Source: Cupriavidus sp. D39
GTDB taxonomy: Bacteria; Pseudomonadota; Gammaproteobacteria; Burkholderiales; Burkholderiaceae
Reading direction: 5' to 3'
Assembly (NCBI RefSeq): GCF_026627925.1
Contig: NZ_JAPNLE010000006.1
Location: 480,709-544,708 of the forward strand
Length of the DNA stretch: 64,000 nucleotides
Both the position numbers and the translations under genes were made by a program. Every line of letters begins with the position of its first letter. Position 1 is the stretch's first letter. Below, in pieces: positions 49,664-61,851 of the stretch. A model generated the notes under the pieces. That model saw only the letters and a program-made list of their open reading frames with translations. It searched no databases and had not been told where the DNA came from.

Positions 49664-50119
49664 GTGAACAAAACGTTTAATCATTTTTTGTTGCCCGTCG
49701 ATGGCTGGATGCTATCCGCAGAGGTCCTCGAGAAAATCATCATATTTGCTCGAGAAACGAAAGCCAGGATCACGGTCCTTCACCTTCTCCGAGATCAAGA
49801 TATGTTTGCCGTGCAGGCCGAGGGGCAGGTCGGCGCGTCCGAGCGCTTGCCTGAGAACAGACCGCAGGATGCCGAGGCGAATCTCAAGATCATCGCAACG
49901 GAGGTGATGCTAGCTGGCGTCCAATGTGAGACGACCTATGTCATGGATCATCGGCTACATGACGTCATCCATCACACGGCTGCAGAAAGAAACTGTGATC
50001 TGATCCTCGTGGTACCTCACGGTCAGGGCGGCATCCCATGCTTCCTCACCGGTGGCAAAAGTGAAGAAGACAAAGAAGAAGGGCTGGCACTTCACAAGAT
50101 ACCCTTTGTGGTGGTGTAA
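49664..50119 (+). CDS. Universal stress protein (UspA family)
   Basis: GTG 49664 starts NKTFNHFLLPVDGWMLS, the first strand and Asp of the Usp fold; the in-frame TTG at 49649 is less likely. The single domain of about 150 residues has the C-terminal DLILVVPHGQGGI in place of the usual GxxGx9GS ATP motif, so nucleotide binding is uncertain. It lies between a phosphodiesterase and a LuxR regulator on the same strand, suggesting a stress-linked role. Confidence 0.8.
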   Translation: MNKTFNHFLLPVDGWMLSAEVLEKIIIFARETKARITVLHLLRDQDMFAVQAEGQVGASERLPENRPQDAEANLKIIATEVMLAGVQCETTYVMDHRLHDVIHHTAAERNCDLILVVPHGQGGIPCFLTGGKSEEDKEEGLALHKIPFVVV

Positions 50120-50200
50120 AGGGTATCGGAAGCACAGCACACTGGAACCCGGCCGCGTTATTGGCACCTGGTACCAGCGCGTAGGAATGGACTGGGATAG

Positions 50201-51346
50201 ATGATGAGAATGGCGCCATTCAGGGAAATGCTGGCAGGGCTGACGCAGCTCACAATTGCTCAGCTGGATGAGTTACGGATTACGATCGATTCGATCGCCG
50301 CCGAATATGCCCAACATCAAGACATAGGAGACGGTCAAGTTATCACGGAGTACTCCTATGGCGGTACAGATGTTCGGCCATGCGGCGCACAGAGCCAGCG
50401 ACTGCGGAGGGTCCTCGACGACATCGGCAGACCCCAGTTCGCTGACCCACCAGCACCGAGCCTTCGGCTCAGACAGAAAGACGAATTCGACATCTATGAA
50501 CGTTGCATCGAGAATGGCTTGACGATGGACGATGCGGCCGAGATGGCCAGGCTGTTCATCAACACCGCCGGTCTCCAGCGTTATCAGGCGTCGGAAAGTA
50601 CCGTTGAGCCAAAACCGAAAGTTGTTAGAGCCAGACTAGACATCAAGGGAACCTTCCTCGCGCTGCCGCTGGAAGCAAAGCTGGAGCATCCAGACGTCGC
50701 TGCGCTCCCGATGCGCAACTTCATTGACGAGCATGCGCATACCAATGTCTCCATTGTCGCAGTGCGCGACCTAGTCGCCGGCGACGAGTCGCAAAGTCGG
50801 CGCGAGCGCTCACACGAAGCCGCAAATGGCACTCCAAGCATTTTGGAGGAGCTCGGCCTTACCGAGCGCCAAAGCGTGATGCTGGTTCTGATGCTGGAGG
50901 GAGTGTCCAACAAGGACATCGGCCATCGCCTGGGCTTAGCGGAAAGCACGATCAAGCAGCATGTATCCGCCATCCTTCATCGGCTTGGCGCGCGCACTCG
51001 CAAGGAGGCTATGTCGCGGATGAAAAGTCTCTGCTTGCAGGAATTGCTAGCTGGAGACACGGCATGTTCTGGCCACAACCCATGCAGCGAGCAAGATCAA
51101 TCGTTAGCCCCAGCGGAAGGCATGTCAATCACGCCGGAAGAACTGGGTCTAACCCCACGCCAAGGCGTCGTGCTAGTCGCCTTGCTGGAGGGATTGTCCA
51201 ATAAACTGATCGCACGACGCCTGGGGCTCTCGGAAAACACTGTCAAAGAACATGTGTCAGCCATCCTCCTGCGGCTTGGCTTTCGCACTCGCATGGAGGT
51301 GATGTCGAAAATGAAGCATTTCTGTGTGCGTTTCCGCTTAACATGA
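50201..51346 (+). CDS. LuxR-type regulator with two tandem C-terminal HTH domains
   Basis: ATG 50201 starts a 381-residue protein. The N-terminal 210 residues are an unrecognised region with no receiver or autoinducer domain visible. Around residue 217 a LuxR HTH appears (LTERQSVMLVLMLEG, NKDIGHRLGLAESTIKQHVS), and around residue 315 a second, diverged copy (LTPRQGVVLVALLEG, NKLIARRLGLSENTVKEHVS), with a 45-residue linker. LuxR proteins normally have one HTH and dimerise to bind DNA. Here one chain may carry both half-site readers. The frame is intact, so the duplication is maintained. Confidence 0.82.
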   Translation: MMRMAPFREMLAGLTQLTIAQLDELRITIDSIAAEYAQHQDIGDGQVITEYSYGGTDVRPCGAQSQRLRRVLDDIGRPQFADPPAPSLRLRQKDEFDIYERCIENGLTMDDAAEMARLFINTAGLQRYQASESTVEPKPKVVRARLDIKGTFLALPLEAKLEHPDVAALPMRNFIDEHAHTNVSIVAVRDLVAGDESQSRRERSHEAANGTPSILEELGLTERQSVMLVLMLEGVSNKDIGHRLGLAESTIKQHVSAILHRLGARTRKEAMSRMKSLCLQELLAGDTACSGHNPCSEQDQSLAPAEGMSITPEELGLTPRQGVVLVALLEGLSNKLIARRLGLSENTVKEHVSAILLRLGFRTRMEVMSKMKHFCVRFRLT

Positions 51347-52148
51347 CTGGCCTTGCACGCTGCCTCGATGAGAGCCTGGTCACGCTGAGGCGGTGACAAG
51401 CCCCGAATTTGGACAATTTCTTCATCGGAAATCGCGAAGACCTAATTATGATCGATGTCGACTTTTTATTTGCCTGTGGCTTAATTGACTCATTTTCATG
51501 TAAAATTTATCTCTTAGGTTTGATCGCTGTTTGTGGTTAATTTATGGTGTATTAGCAGGAACACCGCCACGTGGTATTACAGGCTTGCTTGGTGTCGTAC
51601 TTTGTCACCAGCCGGCCTCCCTCGCGGTGATCTCGCATCGGCAAAAAGCTGGCCCCCGTCAGCTGCGGCTATGACGTTAGGGAAAAGTCCTCCGTGCTGC
51701 GGCAGGATTTTCGGCCCGACTTTGATTTCCCTCTGGCAAAACCATGAGCTACAGCCTGCGAGCCCTGCTAAAGCAACACACCGCCCCTATGCGTCGCCGT
51801 CTCGACAGTGCGCCACTGCTTCATCTGCCTACCGACGCGACCTTGGCTCAAATTGACACCTTTGTAACCGGTGGTTACGATGCGCATTTTGGACAAGCTC
51901 GGCCTGCCCATCGAAATCGTCAGCCGGTTCACCTACAACAATGACCCAGTTGGGGTTTCTTGGCGACCTATCAAGCAGGAACATGCCTGCGCCGCGTCGG
52001 TCGCGTGACTGGTTTGGAGAGCCTTTGGCAGTAGTCACCTGCGGGCGCAGCCAAGCAGGAATAGGCGCTCAGGGCGTGATTTTGCGTTGCATCTCGGAAA
52101 AGACAGACCCCAGGCTGTTGCCGAGGCGCGCGCGTCGGAGGCGTTGGC
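51347..52148. other. Intergenic region with possible haem-oxygenase start remnant
   Basis: About 800 bases without an intact gene. At 51744 an ATG overlaps a preceding stop and reads SYSLRALLKQHTAPMRRRLD, which resembles the first helix of bacterial haem oxygenases; the similarity ends within 35 residues. Other pieces are not identified. The left part (51437-51540) is A/T-rich. Confidence 0.35.
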
Positions 52149-54407
52149 ATGCGGTCTGAGCGGATCGGGGGCAGGATGCCATCTTGGCAGCATCCTGCCG
52201 AGCAGGCCGAGTGCGAATTGCGCCGCGCCAAGAACGCATTGCGCTTGTCGCAGGCCATCCACGACATCCTCCGACAGGCTTCGGACGAGTTCGACATGCT
52301 GGTTCAGGTCTGTGCGGCCCTGGTTGAGGCGGGCTGCCATACGGCAGCATGGTTGTCGCCAGGAAGGCCCGTGCTGGTGCGCAGCGCGCCCCGCGCCGAG
52401 GTGGATGTGGCGATGCTCGCTCGCTGGTTTGAAGGCTGGGACACGATTGCCGCCGAGTTGGCCGGCGTGGCGGCGCCGCTGGACGAGGGGCCGCTTGCGG
52501 TGCCTGGCGCAAGCAGGGCGGCGAGACTGGTGCTGCCCCTGCGCGACGCTGATCATTTCTTCGGCACGATCGCCGTCGCTCTGGGCGAGGGTTCCGACTT
52601 GGACGATGGGGTGGCGATCGAGCAGGCCGTCTCCGGAGTGGCCTTCGCCGTGGCCACCATGCGGGCCCGCGCCGGGCGTGCGCGCGATGAAACGGAACGA
52701 CAGTGCAGCGAGGCGCAGTTTGCGCGGGTGATGGCCTCGATCAAGGACGCCGTGTGGGCGATGTCCGCGCGCAGCGGCCAATGGGTCTACCTCAACGAGG
52801 CGTTCGAGAGAATCTGCGGCCGGCCGGCCGGCGTCCGGCTTCCTGCGCAATAAGCGCCTGTGGCGCGAGATCATCCACCCGGAAGACCTGGCGTCGCTGG
52901 TCAAGACATTTTCGGATCTGCACCAGGACGCTGCCAGCTGCCATGTCTTTCGTGTGGTCCGGCCGGATGGCGGGGTTCGCTGGGTCGAGGGTCGCACCAG
53001 TGTGATATGGGGCGCCAAGGGTCGTGTTTTGCGTCTCGCCGGCACGGCCACGGACATCACCGAGCGCATAATGTAAAAGACCAGCGTCAAGTATCTGGCC
53101 ACGCGTGACGGCCTGACCGGGCTGCCCAACCGGCATGTGCTGGTTGAACGCATCGGCCAGGCGCTTGCTAGAGCCCAGTCCGGCGCGGGCAGGCTGACAC
53201 TCGGTGTTCTGAACCTCGATGGCCTGAGGTTCATCAATAACAGCCTTGGTCACGAAGCCGGAGATGCGCTCCTGGCAGCCGTGGGGCAGCGTCTCCTGCG
53301 CGTAGTGGGCGTCCATGATACGCTGGCCCGGCTCGGAGGCGACGAGTTCGCGGTTCTGTTGACCGATAGCCCCTCTTCGCAGGCTCTCGCAGCGGTCGGC
53401 AGCGAGGTGCTCGCTTGCTTTGTCGGTCCTTTCGCCGTCGGTGAGCATGAACTGCACCTCTCCGCCAGCCTGGGGCTCGCAGTCTATCCCGAGGATGGCG
53501 ACAACACCGCCACCCTGCTGCAGCATGCGCATTCGGCCCTGCACAGGGCCAAGCAGGAGGGAGGGGCGTGCTGCCGCTTCTACGCCCGCAGCATGAGCGC
53601 CGATGCCGCCGAACGTATCCGGTTGGACCAGGCTTTGCGCGGAGCCATGGAGCGGGACGAGTTCGAACTGCACTACCAGCCGCAGATCGATCTGCGCTCG
53701 GGCGGCATCGCCGGTGTCGAGGCGCTGATTCGCTGGCACCAGCCTGAGCTTGGCCTGGTCTCGCCCGCGCGCTTCATCCCGCTGGCGGAGGAAACCGGGC
53801 TGATCGTGCCTCTGGGCGACTGGGTCATGCGCACGGCCTGCGCCCAGATGGCGGCTTGGCAACAAGCCGGCCTGGCCCCACCGCGCATCGCGGTCAACCT
53901 GTCCGCTCGGCAGCTCTGGCAGGGCCATGCGGCCGAGCGGGTCGCCGCCGTGCTGTGTGAGACAGGCATCCCGGCGGGCTGCCTGGAGGTGGAAATCACC
54001 GAGAGCGTAGTAATGCGAGACGGTGCCGAAGCCGTGCAGGCGCTGTCTGCCCTGCGGGCCCTGGGCGTCACGCTCGCGCTCGACGATTTCGGTACGGGTT
54101 ATTCCTCCCTCAGTCACCTCAGGTCACTGCCCCTCAACAAGCTCAAGATCGACCGGGCTTTTATTCAAGACCTGACGACCCGTTCCGACGTCGCCGTGCT
54201 GGTGCAGCAAATCATCCAGATCGGCCATGCGTTCAAGCTCCGCGTGGTCGCCGAAGGCGTCGAGACGCGGGAGACCGCCGATTTGCTGGCGCGCAGCGGT
54301 TGCGACGAGGTGCAAGGTTTTTATTTTGGCAAACCGCTTCCCGCGCAGGACCTCGAAGCCCTGCTGCGCCAGCATTCTCGTCGCCCCTCGTTAGCGGCCG
54401 TGAAACC

Positions 54408-54411
<4 letters not shown>
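52149..54411 (+). pseudogene. GAF-PAS-GGDEF-EAL protein, frameshift and in-frame stop
   Basis: ATG 52149 starts a GAF-like domain (LRLSQAIHDILRQASDEF) and a PAS domain. The frame is lost near 52830 in a GGCC repeat: removing four bases gives ICGRPASGFLRNKRLW and HPEDLASLV. A TAA at 53074 then stops the frame just before YLATRDGLTGLPNR. The GGDEF domain is canonical (LGGDEF) but lacks the R of the RxxD inhibitory site. The EAL domain is complete (EALIRW, DDFGTGYSS, KIDRAF, AEGVET). It ends at 54411, overlapping the kinase start by ATGA. If repaired it would be a bifunctional c-di-GMP enzyme of about 750 residues and the first gene of the operon. Confidence 0.87.
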
Positions 54412-55991
<1,580 letters not shown>

Positions 55992-56462
55992 ATGACGATG
56001 ACGATGGAACCGATGGGCCGCACCGCTGAGTTTCTGCTGGTGGAAGACAACCCAGGTGACGTGCGGCTGACCCAAGAGGCGCTTCGGGAAAGCAAGGTTA
56101 AAAACAATCTTCACGTGGTCTCCAACGGCGTGGACGCCATTGCCTTTTTGCGCCGCAAGGGGCCCTTCGCGAATGCGCCTCGCCCCGACATCATTCTCCT
56201 CGATCTCAACCTGCCAAAGAAAGATGGCCGCGAGGTGCTGGCAGAGATCAAGGCCGACCCTGTGCTGCGGCGTATTCCGGTGGTCGTCATCACCTCGTCG
56301 GAGGCCGAGCAGGACATCCTCAAAAGCTACGACCTGCATGTGAACTGCTATGTGACCAAGCCGGTTGATCTGGAACAGTTCATGAAGGTCGTCCAGTCGG
56401 TCGAGACGTTTTGGCTGACGATCGTTAAACTGCCCACGGAGGGTGGACCGGAAGATGAATAG
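55992..56462 (+). CDS. Single-domain response regulator (Rcp1-like)
   Basis: ATG 55992 directly follows the kinase stop. The receiver has the acidic pair in [17 protein letters not shown], phospho-acceptor Asp71 in [13 protein letters not shown], and threonine/lysine positions in VVVITSSEA and [12 protein letters not shown]. No output domain follows (156 residues). Rcp1-type receivers are typical partners of phytochrome and other cytoplasmic kinases and pass phosphate onward or act by protein contact. Its end overlaps the next start by eight bases. Confidence 0.92.
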   Translation: MTMTMEPMGRTAEFLLVEDNPGDVRLTQEALRESKVKNNLHVVSNGVDAIAFLRRKGPFANAPRPDIILLDLNLPKKDGREVLAEIKADPVLRRIPVVVITSSEAEQDILKSYDLHVNCYVTKPVDLEQFMKVVQSVETFWLTIVKLPTEGGPEDE

Positions 56463-58192
56463 TGCGGAACTTACCGTCCTGGTTGTCGATGACAACCCCG
56501 GCGATGCGCGGCTGGTGGCCGTCATGCTGTCGCAGACGAGTGAGCGCTGTTTCCGGCTGCTCACCGTGGCGCGTCTGGCCGAGGCCCTATCAGCCCTGGA
56601 GACAGAGCAGATCGATGTGATCGTGCTCGATTTGCAACTGCCGGACAGCGATGGCTTGGAAACCTTGACCAAGGTATCGGCGGCCGCGCCTGACATCCCC
56701 ATCGTGGTCCTCAGCGGCGCGGAAGACGACCGCTTTGCGGCGCAGTCGCTGCAGATGGGCGCGGAAGATTTCGTCGGCAAGAACTATGTGACAGGCCCGC
56801 TTTTGACCCGGTCATTGCTCAACGCCATCGAGCGCAAACGGCTCGAACGACGGTTGGTCCAGTTGGCCCACTACGATTTCCTCACGGGTCTGGCCAATCG
56901 CACCCGCTTTCATGAGCGTCTCAGGTCGGCCATGGCATGGGCCAGGCGCCACAAGCGCATGTTGGCTTTGATGTTCATGGACTTGAATAATTTCAAGGCG
57001 GTCAATGACACCTATGGCCACCAGGCTGGTGATGCTCTGCTGCAGGGCGTGGCCAAGCGCCTGTCGGGGTCGATGCGCGAGATCGACTGCGTGGCGCGCC
57101 TGGGCGGCGACGAGTTCACGGTGCTCATGGTCGATGTGGACAGCGTTCATGAGGTCGAGTGCATTGCGCAAAGGATTGTTGGCGAAATCGTTCCGCCGTT
57201 CGTGATCGGTGGCCAGACGCTGCACGCGCACACGAGTATTGGCATCAGCATGTATCCGGCCGATGGCGAACTCGTGGAGGAGTTGACCGCCAAGGCCGAT
57301 GCTGCGATGTACCAGGCCAAGGCCCGCGGGCGGGACGGCAGCACCTATGGGTTTTATGCGCCGGCCGACCAGGCCAGCGGGAGCTGGCGCGCCAGAGGCC
57401 ATGACGATTTGCGCCGTGCGCTGGAGGAGCGCGAGTTTGTCATGCATTACCAGCCCAGGATCGACCTGAAGACGGGGCGCATCTCAGGGGCCGAGGCGTT
57501 GCTGCGCTGGCAGCATCCCGAGCGCGGCCTGGTGCCGGCGGCCGAGGTTGTTCCGCTGTTGGAAAAGAGCGGCCTGATCCTGCCGGTGGGAGAGTGGAGC
57601 GTGAATGTGGCCTGCACCCAGATGCGCGCGTGGCATGTCGCCGGATGGTCTGGTCTGGTCGTTTCGATGAATGTTTCGCCACATCAGTTACGCCAAGGCC
57701 AGATGTTTGAGACGGTACGGCGGGTGCTCGACGAAACGGGGCTGGCGCCGGCTTGCCTGGAACTGGAATTTCCCGAACGCATCTTGTTCGAAGAGGGCGC
57801 GTATTTGGAGGTTCTGCGCCAATTGAACCGTCACGGCGTGCGTATTGCGCTCGATGGTTTTGGTGGCGGCTTTGTCTCGATCAAGACGCTGCAGAAGGCG
57901 CCCATCCATACCATCAAGATTGATCCCTCGATCGTGCGCGAGGCCGTTGACGATCCGGGCTTTGTCTCGGTCGCCAAGGCTGTGCTGCGCATGGCACATG
58001 CCTTCAACATTGAAGGCGTTGCAGGCGGGGTAGAAACGCCCGAACAGGCGCAGCTGATGCACGAAACACGAACTCCTGTGCGATCACGCTCAAGGTTTTG
58101 TCTACAGCAAGGCCCTGCCCGCGACGGAGTTTGGCGAGCTGCTGGCGCGGGAGCGGCGCGGCGAGACCGTGGGCGTTCCCTTGGTCATATGA
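56455..58192 (+). pseudogene. REC-GGDEF-EAL response regulator, frameshift near the C terminus
   Basis: ATG 56455 has GGAGGG upstream. The receiver phospho-acceptor is Asp59 (VIVLDLQLPDSDG). The GGDEF domain is canonical (LGGDEF) with an RxxD inhibitory site (REID). The EAL domain keeps EALLRW but has LDGFGGGF for DDFGTGYS, FPE for TE and AGGVET for AEGVET, so it is probably not a phosphodiesterase. The frame is lost at 58063-58066 by one extra base; the other frame gives HELLCDHAQGFVYSKALP and ends at 58192, overlapping the next start. Predicted role: phosphorylation-controlled diguanylate cyclase. The single long ORF to 58620 is a false fusion with the next gene. Confidence 0.87.
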
Positions 58193-60281
58193 AAATCCTT
58201 TTGGTCGAAGACAACGCGGGGGATGCGCGGCTGCTTCGGGCCAGTATGGCCGAGGGCGGAGGCGCCTCCATCGATCTCGTCCATGTGACGCGGCTCGCCC
58301 ACGCCATCGACAGCGTGGTGCGGGACCGCTTCGATGCGATCTTGCTCGACCTGTCGCTGCCGGATGGGCACGGCAAGGATACGTTTGCACGCATGAATGC
58401 CCATGCTGCAGGGACGCCCATCGTGATTCTGACCGGCCTCGACGACGAAGGTTTCGCGTTCGGACTGGTACAGGCTGGGGCGCAGGATTACGTGGTCAAG
58501 TCCGAACTCGATGGCCGGACTCTGTTGCGTACCATCCGCTACGCGATCGAGCGCAAAAAACCGAGACCGAACTACGGCTCGCGGCCAAGGTCTTTGAGTG
58601 CACCCTGGAGGGTATTGTGATCGCCGACGCCGCCGCAGATATCCTGTCGGTGAACCACGCATTCACAACCCTGACCGGCTTTACGCTAGATGAGATGGCG
58701 GGCACCAGCCTATGGGACATCGGTGCTGGCCAGCATGACGCCCAATTCTTCCACGAAGTCCGGATGCGCCTGGAGCAAGGCGGGCAGTGGCGTGGCGAAT
58801 TCCTGAACCGGTGCAAGCTTGGAGCGCCGTTCCCCGCGTGGCTGAGCATCAGCGTGGTAGAAAACGCAGACCGCTCGGTGTCCCACTATGTCGCGGTGTT
58901 CACGGAGGTAAGCGCCCTCAAAATGTCCGAGCAGCGCCTGCAGCATCTCGCCCATCATGATCCCCTGACCGGGCTGCCCAACCGCGTTCTGTTCCATGAC
59001 CGCCTCGAACAAGCCATCAACCGCTCCCACCGCGACGGCAGCCTATTCGCCCTGATGTTCCTGGATATGGATCGCTTCAAGCTGATCAACGATTCGCTAG
59101 GCCACGCGGTCGGTGACCGTTTGCTCCAAGCCGTGGCATCCCGTCTGAAGGGCTGCCTGCGCGAGGTCGATACCGTGGCGCGTCTCGGCGGCGATGAGTT
59201 TGCCATCATCTTGTCCGATCTCCAGCGCGGCGAGGATGCGACGGTTGTGGCCGAGAAAATGGTCGCGACGCTGGGCATGCCCTACCTGCTCGAGCCGCAC
59301 GAGGTGTTTGTCACACCGAGTATCGGTGTCACCATTTATCCGGAGGGGCATGTGGACAAGGCCCGGCTGCTCGAAGGCGCCGACGTTGCGATGTACCAGG
59401 CCAAGGAAAATGGGCGCAACAATTTCCAGTACTATAGCGCCGACATGAATGAGGCAGCCTACGAGCGACTGAGAACCGAAACGAGCCTGCGGCGGGCGCT
59501 TGAGCGTAATGAGTTCATGCTTTACTACCAGCCCCAGATGGACCTGCAGACGGGTGCAATCGTCGGCGTGGAGGCGCTGATGCGATGGCAGCACCCCGAA
59601 CGGGGGCGCGTGTTGCCCGCCGAGTTCATTCCCATTTTGGAGGAAACTGGCCTGATTATCCCGGTGGGCGAGTGGGTTCTAGAAACCGCCTGCACCCACT
59701 TCAAGGCGTGGCTCGATGCCGGTATCGCGCCACGCCGGCTGGCCGTCAATCTTTCGCTGCGCCAGTTCCGGCACAGGAATCTGGTTGGGACCATAGCCGG
59801 CATCCTCGAGCGCACCGGCCTGTCAGGGCGCCATCTGGAGCTTGAAGTGAGCGAGAGCACGGTCATGGCCAATGTGCAGCTCACCGTCGCAATCCTGGAG
59901 CGTTTGAAGGTCCTGGGGATACAGATCGCGATTGACGATTTCGGGACAGGATCCTCCTCGCTCAGTCACCTCAAGAGCCTCCCCATCGATACGGTGAAGA
60001 TCGGGCATCCATTCGTGCTCGATATCCCGCACAGCCGCGACGACGCCGCCATCACGGCAGCCATTATCAGCCTGGCCCAAAGCATGCGGTTGACCAGTGT
60101 GGCCGAGGGCGTGGAAACAGAGGACCAGGCCTCCTTCTTGCGGCAGCAGCACTGCGACCAGATGCAGGGTTATCTGTTCGAAAAACCGCTGCCCTTGGAG
60201 GCCATGGCGGAAATGCTGCGGCGATGGGCCAGTGAAGCCATGCCCCATGCTGCCGATCTAAACCCGCGTATTTCGTGCTGA
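58189..60281 (+). pseudogene. REC-PAS-GGDEF-EAL response regulator, single-base frameshift
   Basis: ATG 58189 overlaps the previous stop. The receiver (Asp54 in ILLDLSLPDGHG) ends at AIERKK. The six-A run 58555-58560 needs one more A to continue with TETELRLAAKVFECTLEG and the PAS domain. GGDEF is canonical (LGGDEF) with RxxD (REVD). EAL has EALMRW, VNLSLRQF, DDFGTGSSS, AEGVET and QGYLFEKPL, with KIG for the usual KID. The repaired length is about 697 residues. It is the second receiver-linked c-di-GMP enzyme of the operon and, unlike the previous one, keeps a plausible phosphodiesterase. Confidence 0.88.
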
Positions 60282-60492
60282 AGCTTGCTTCAACGGCATG
60301 CCGTTTCTGATCAGCCTGCTCGAGATCGGCGCGTATCATTGAGGCAACGGGTCGCCACGCGCAGTTGCACGTGCGCGTCGTTCGGTGGCGCGCCGTCGCG
60401 AACGTCGACTCAATTGAATCCACGAACCCGCCATACCATGATAATCAACTCAGCTCGAATCTTGCTCGGCACGAGACATCCGCAGTGACGCC
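60282..60492. other. Short intergenic region
   Basis: No gene, terminator or promoter that I can support. Confidence 0.4.
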
Positions 60493-61138
60493 ATGAACCG
60501 ACGCCCTCCGGCCCCCCAGTCCCAAGCATCCCGCGCCGGCTTCCGCGGCGAGTTCGCGCACCCTGCGCATCCTACTGGTGCGGGATCCGCACGACGCCGA
60601 TCCGCTCAACGTCGAAACCATCCACGCCGGCCTGGTCTCGGCGGGCTTCACCGACATCGAGACAGTCGACGCCGACCTGCGGCTGCCCGATGCGATCGCC
60701 GCGCGGCAACCCGACCTGATCATCATCGCGTCCGAGTCGGCCGCCCGCGACACCGTCGAGCATGTGTGCGTGTCGACCCAGCACGCACCGCGTCCCATCG
60801 TGCTCTTTACCGACAACGACGACGCCCAGCGTATCAAGACGGCGCTTTCCGCGGGCATCACCGCCTACATCGTCGACGGATTGCGCGCCGAGCGCGTCAA
60901 GACCGTGCTGGACGTGGCCTATGCGCGCTTCGAGCTTAACCAGGAGCTGCGCGCCGAGCTGGACGCCACGCGCCTCCAATTGGCCGAGCGCAAGGAAGTC
61001 GAGCGCGCCAAGGGCCTGCTGATGAAGGAGCGGGGCATGAGCGAGGACGAGGCCTACAAGAAACTGCGCAGCATGGCGATGGAATGTAGTATCAAGCTCG
61101 TCGAGGCTGCACGGCGAGTCATCGATGTGATGAGTTGA
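60493..61138 (+). CDS. ANTAR-domain response regulator (NasT-like), frameshift at the N terminus
   Basis: The receiver-like frame begins at LRILLVRDPHDAD but has no ATG. ATG 60493 joins it if one C is removed from the run 60512-60517 (MNRRPPAPSPKHPA). A GTG at 60578 gives a shorter protein. The receiver fold (LIIIASESAARD, IVLFTDNDDAQR) has no canonical phospho-acceptor Asp after LIII. The C-terminal ANTAR RNA-binding domain is clear: ERAKGLLMKERGMSEDEAYK and LRSMAME. ANTAR proteins act by preventing transcription termination at RNA hairpins. A NasS partner is not in the window. Confidence 0.8.
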
Positions 61139-61281
61139 GCTCACGGAAGTTTGCTCGAGCGGCCGTAAGCTCTCAGTGCAATGCACAACCACATAACGCC
61201 CCACCGCTACCGGTCACGTTCCCGCTACGGCGTCACCACGCCCCCGCCAGCAGGCTCTACGGCCTGGTGCGCAAGGCCAGC

Positions 61282-61851
61282 ATGGGCACGCCGACTGCGG
61301 TGCTCGCGCCGTTTTGGCAGGACCACCTGCGCGACAAGATGCGCGCTACCATCGCGCACAACGGCTTGCCGGCCGCCCTCAAGTCGATCGCGGCCGACGC
61401 CGTGCAGTCGATCTGGCACGCCGCCGACGGAGCCGCCGCCCGACGAGTGCAGCGCAACCGGGCGCGGGCCGGGGTGGTGGCGGCCGAGTGGGAAACAGCC
61501 GTCATGCAAGCCGAGCTCGAGGCTGCGCGGCGCTACGGGAAGAGTTGGACGCCGAGCGCCAGGCCCACGCGGCCACGCAGGCGCGTCAGGAGGAGGGCCA
61601 GCGCCAGGCCGAGGCGCTCAAGCGGCAATGGGATGAGTTGCGTATCCAATTCTCGACGGAGCTGGAACGCACGCGCAAGCAGGTCGCCGTCGCGCAGCAG
61701 GCCAGCGCCACCGAGCGCCGCGCGGTGCACGAGATCGATCAGGAGCGCACGCTGCGCCAGAAAGGGGAAACAAGCGCTCGCGGACCTGCGTACCGAGATG
61801 GCAGCGGTGCAGGCGAGGGCGCAGAAAGCAGCTGCGCGCCGCGCACGGTAG
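61282..61851 (+). pseudogene. KfrA-like coiled-coil DNA-binding protein, frameshifted
   Basis: ATG 61282 sits in the conserved MGTPTAVLAPFWQDHLRDKM, and the frame is open further upstream. A long charged coiled coil follows. Two indels shift it: a base is missing near 61536 (RYREELDAERQAHAATQ in the second frame) and one G is extra in 61764-61767 (KGKQALADLRTEM in the first frame). The end AAARRAR is at 61851. KfrA proteins autoregulate and support plasmid partition, so this is a hint of plasmid origin for this end of the window. Confidence 0.55.

Noticed and set aside
51744..51944. A functional haem oxygenase partner for the globin kinase
   Set aside because: Only about 35 residues resemble the family start, and the frame ends soon after, so at best it is a remnant.
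52792..54117. A 441-codon minus-strand frame
   Set aside because: Antisense to GGDEF-EAL coding sequence with conserved motifs on the plus strand.
56443..58620. One 725-residue REC-GGDEF-EAL-REC protein
   Set aside because: The apparent fusion arises because a frameshift at 58063 puts the first gene in the frame of the next. The true EAL C terminus ends at 58192 in another frame, and a new start overlaps it at 58189.
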